The position numbers and the translations under genes are program-made. From Bacilli bacterium (GTDB lineage: Bacteria; Bacillota_I; Bacilli_A; RFN20; CAG-826): DNA of 50,534 nucleotides. The stretch covers positions 206,177 through 256,710 of the forward strand of contig JAGAYY010000025.1 in NCBI GenBank assembly GCA_017940265.1, in the 5' to 3' direction. The notes under the pieces are model-generated. The model was not told the origin of the DNA, ran no database searches, and worked only from the letters and a program-made list of their open reading frames with translations. This document shows, piece after piece, positions 48,664-50,534 of this stretch. Each line of letters starts with the position of its first letter. Position 1 is the first letter of the stretch.

Positions 48664-49001
48664 TCTTGAAGATCTATACCTATAATAATTACTTTTCCTA
48701 AGATATAACCTCCCTCCGACTTATAGTACCCTCGCCATTTACCATCAAGGAATTCTTCTAATCGTAACCTATATTCCCATCCCTTCTTGGTAGTTATTTC
48801 TTCTGGCAGATCTATCTTGTAATTCAAAGAAGCATACATTGAATAAATATGTGCTCTACTTCCTTTTTCTATAGTCTCCCAACCGAACCAATACCATTTA
48901 CGTTTTTGTAAATAATATGTAGTACTGCTAAACCACAGGAAAGGTAAGAAAAGTAATCCGAATATACCAGGATCATTATCTCTAATTCTATACTTACTCA
49001 T
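48600..49001 (-). CDS. hypothetical protein with hydrophobic N-terminus, 133 aa
   Basis: A short hydrophobic segment (GIFGLLFLPFLWFSS) is followed by YLQKRKWYWFGWETIEKG, with aromatic strands like the array members but no clear basic turn. It overlaps the next gene by 64 bases. It may be a far relative. Confidence 0.55.
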   Translation of the reverse strand: MSKYRIRDNDPGIFGLLFLPFLWFSSTTYYLQKRKWYWFGWETIEKGSRAHIYSMYASLNYKIDLPEEITTKKGWEYRLRLEEFLDGKWRGYYKSEGGYILGKVIIIGIDLQDCMTQLSKRCVIKSGKRSNLF

Positions 49002-49080
49002 ATTTTATTTTAATCCACTCTCCTATATCACTCGGCAATATAGAACAATCGATAGCTAATCCGCCGTACACTGTTATCAT
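48994..49080 (-). CDS. mini-protein, 28 aa
   Basis: Reads MITVYGGLAIDCSILPSDIG then EWIKIKYE. ATGA overlap at its start with the 49077 gene, and overlap at its end with the next ATG. Supported by organisation only. Confidence 0.4.
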   Translation of the reverse strand: MITVYGGLAIDCSILPSDIGEWIKIKYE

Positions 49081-49343
49081 AAATTCTGAATCGATGCCAT
49101 TATAAAATCCGATTCTACAGTATGATAACTCTCTGCGGCGGTTAATTCTTCGATTGAGTCATATAAGCCGTTTTCTGGAGGAGATAAGATGTAGAGATAT
49201 TTTTTAGTTATCCTGTTTAGTGGTTTTAATACTTTCTCGTGGTCTTCTCCTAATTTCTTTTTCGCTTCTGTAAATACTACACCTAAAACAGCGAAAATAA
49301 AATCTCGTTCCGTTTTTATCAGTGATGCATTTATTCTATACAT
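49077..49343 (-). CDS. hypothetical helical protein, 88 aa
   Basis: MYRINASLIKTERDFIFAVL and TEAKKKLGEDHEKVLKPLNR: a small helical protein. It is the first gene of the long minus block, starting directly at one of two overlapping divergent promoters. Confidence 0.65.
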   Translation of the reverse strand: MYRINASLIKTERDFIFAVLGVVFTEAKKKLGEDHEKVLKPLNRITKKYLYILSPPENGLYDSIEELTAAESYHTVESDFIMASIQNL

Positions 49344-49362
49344 ATCATAAATAAGGATATAA
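49341..49362 (-). promoter_or_regulatory. CCTTAT-type promoter, minus member of a divergent pair
   Basis: TATATCCTTATTTATGATATG on the minus strand ends in the ATG at 49343. Confidence 0.6.
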
Positions 49363-49379
49363 CCCTTATAAATAGAATG
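49354..49379 (+). promoter_or_regulatory. CCTTAT-type promoter, plus member of a divergent pair
   Basis: GATATAACCCTTATAAATAGAATG ends in the ATG at 49377. Together with the minus copy it forms a near-palindrome with cores only about seven bases apart. Confidence 0.6.
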
Positions 49380-49595
49380 GAAGATAAACCTAACAGAAAA
49401 ATTTTAATCTGTAAGCGCGGAATTAAGAAGAGATCAAAAGTAATGTATCTTGCTCTCAGAAATAATTATGTATGGGTATGGAATCGTGACGAAGCAACCA
49501 TATTCAACGAGGGAGATACAATATTTTCTTGTTCTGTCCAGGTAAAATCTAACTATAAAGTATGGGCCGAAGTATGCGACTTGGAAACAAAATAA
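49377..49595 (+). CDS. small basic-turn family protein, 72 aa
   Basis: ILICKRGIKKRSKVMYL is the basic turn and aromatic strand; NYVWVWNRDEATIFNEGDTI continues with W and A positions shared with the 49849 product. First gene of the plus array, directly at its promoter. Confidence 0.7.
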   Translation: MEDKPNRKILICKRGIKKRSKVMYLALRNNYVWVWNRDEATIFNEGDTIFSCSVQVKSNYKVWAEVCDLETK

Positions 49596-49600
49596 AGTTT

Positions 49601-49852
49601 ATGTGCAGATTATTCAAGGGTGCAAAAGAGGAACAGCCCACTAGGTTTCGAATAGCAATGCCCGGTCACTCTTGGATAGGTCTGAAGAAGGTAGGACATA
49701 AAAGAAAAAGTAAGATCTGCTATTTGAATTGTAACTATGAATGGGATCCTGACCCTAAATATCAGCTATGGAAAGAAATCCCAAATAGTTTGATTCACCA
49801 ATATAAGTCTACCTTCGGTAAAGATGTTATAGCTGATCTCAGAATAACATGA
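49601..49852 (+). CDS. small basic-turn family protein, 83 aa
   Basis: The start MCRLFKGAKEEQPTR at 49601 follows the previous stop by five bases; an ATG at 49562 is possible. GLKKVGHKRKSKICYL is the basic turn; YEWDPDPKYQLW and a helix follow. Overlaps the next gene (ATGA). Confidence 0.7.
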   Translation: MCRLFKGAKEEQPTRFRIAMPGHSWIGLKKVGHKRKSKICYLNCNYEWDPDPKYQLWKEIPNSLIHQYKSTFGKDVIADLRIT

Positions 49853-50070
49853 TAATAATACAGAGACAAGCACATAAGAAAAGATCACCTATCGAATATC
49901 TTAACCCTATCTGGAAACCGACCCTGGCAGAATGTATTAGCTGGACTAGAAACCCTGATGAAGCTTATTATCTTGATCCTTACCAAGATAATATAAAAGT
50001 CATTAAAGGTTTAGCCGAATTAGATAGTAAGGGAAAACGAGTAACAATATATGAAAATGCGACTCTATAA
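49849..50070 (+). CDS. small basic-turn family protein, 73 aa
   Basis: IIIQRQAHKKRSPIEYL is the turn; IWKPTLAECISWTRNPDEAY follows with the helix and the DEA/W pattern of the 49377 product. Overlaps the next gene by 20 bases. Confidence 0.7.
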   Translation: MIIIQRQAHKKRSPIEYLNPIWKPTLAECISWTRNPDEAYYLDPYQDNIKVIKGLAELDSKGKRVTIYENATL

Positions 50071-50233
50071 ACAAGGGCATAAAAGAACAAGTAAGAGGAT
50101 GTACTGTGATGGGAAAGGTTGGTCATATAATCCAACTACAATGGTCACCAACAGTAATATTGCCTATCAAACGGTTAAAGCACTACAATATAATTTTCCA
50201 GGCCTTAGGTTTGGGATTGAAGAAAATGTGTAA
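50051..50233 (+). CDS. small basic-turn family protein (close relative of the 29107 gene), 60 aa
   Basis: RLYKQGHKRTSKRMYCDGKG, then WSYNPTTMV, a helix, and LRFGIEENV. It aligns end to end with the 29107 product on the other strand. It is the shortest clear member and shows the minimal domain. Confidence 0.75.
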   Translation: MKMRLYKQGHKRTSKRMYCDGKGWSYNPTTMVTNSNIAYQTVKALQYNFPGLRFGIEENV

Positions 50234-50396
50234 CCAAGATTACTGGCTAATATGGAGAAGTGGACATAAAAAGAAATCTAGAAAATTTTTCCCTGCAGGT
50301 AAGAAATTATTTACTAGGTCAATGGTAAAAAGAGTATTCCAACACCTATCAGATAACGGTTTTAGGTACGGAGCTGTAAGAGCATGGCGTGGATAG
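50226..50396 (+). CDS. small basic-turn family protein, 56 aa
   Basis: Start MCNQDYWLIWRSGHKKKSRK at 50226, overlapping the previous stop; then FFPAGKKLFTRSMVKRVFQ and FRYGAVRAWRG. It keeps the G-H-K-K-K-S turn and the final F-R-Y/F-G strand. Confidence 0.7.
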   Translation: MCNQDYWLIWRSGHKKKSRKFFPAGKKLFTRSMVKRVFQHLSDNGFRYGAVRAWRG

Positions 50397-50534
50397 TCTA
50401 TAAAACTAAAGGAAATAAAAAGAAATCCCCTAAGTGGTATTTTATGGGCGGTCTTACAAAATGGACTCGGGAAAAAATATGGGCTCATCGATATTTTACT
50501 GTAGTTCCTAGCGGAGTAAAACTAGAACAAGTAT
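50384..50534 (+). CDS. small basic-turn family protein (partial, runs off the end)
   Basis: MAWIVYKTKGNKKKSPKWYF, then GGLTKWTREKIWAHRYFTVV; 50 codons visible. G-N-K-K-K-S turn, aromatic strand, W and the helix start. The array therefore continues beyond the window. Confidence 0.7.
   Translation, partial: MAWIVYKTKGNKKKSPKWYFMGGLTKWTREKIWAHRYFTVVPSGVKLEQV

Overview
This window reads as part of a large, AT-rich double-stranded DNA phage (or phage-like) genome that probably infects Bacteroidota. Genes are packed head to tail, very often joined by ATGA or similar stop-start overlaps, and most lack a purine-rich ribosome binding site. Many proteins belong to families I know mainly from gut Bacteroidales phages: 'WSEEDE', 'WTIxDAKxGD', 'EQSKKLLELGL', 'LRPxSxMTEEE', small lipoproteins. 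I recognise no terminase, portal, capsid or integrase here, so phage identity rests on gene style, an RNase H, a helicase, a tRNA-like gene and tiny accessory ORFs.

Layout. (1) 1-12066, plus strand. This holds a Cys-rich protein, a HAD-like protein with lost catalytic residues, a AAA+ ATPase, a MoxR-type AAA+ ATPase and an 847-residue zincin/VWA protein with a Gln/Gly-rich centre. They are followed by a membrane coiled-coil protein, a DUF488-like protein, RNase H and small unknowns. The MoxR-VWA pair is probably a protein-remodelling machine. (2) 12116-14885, two short minus genes and four plus genes that diverge from back-to-back promoters at 13275-13332. (3) 14913-24955, minus strand. This has small membrane and exported proteins, a possible primase-like fragment, a metallophosphoesterase and an SF2 helicase with a changed P-loop. 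(4) 24956-25432, a gene-free stretch with a perfect 39-bp direct repeat and a GC-rich, strongly folded segment. (5) 25433-49343, minus strand, a long accessory run of about 70 small genes. It includes a tRNA-like gene with two insertions, a cupin-like protein, a radical SAM enzyme overlapping a flavodoxin-like reductase, a membrane-anchored PAP2 phosphatase and three lipoproteins. (6) 49377 to the end, plus strand, six small paralogous genes.

Two themes run through the window. First, a motif CCTTAT-N3-(T/C)G, usually preceded by AAA or a T-run, sits at or just before gene starts about 20 times on both strands and often directly follows a hairpin terminator; I read it as the phage promoter. 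Second, about 18 small proteins share a basic turn of the form G-x-K-K/R-K/T-S followed by an aromatic strand. They lie in two arrays, 25.4-29.5 kb and 47.6-50.5 kb, and appear to be one expanded, undescribed family.

Functions below are read from motifs only; no database search was possible. Most small genes are real on organisation and codon structure, but their roles are unknown.
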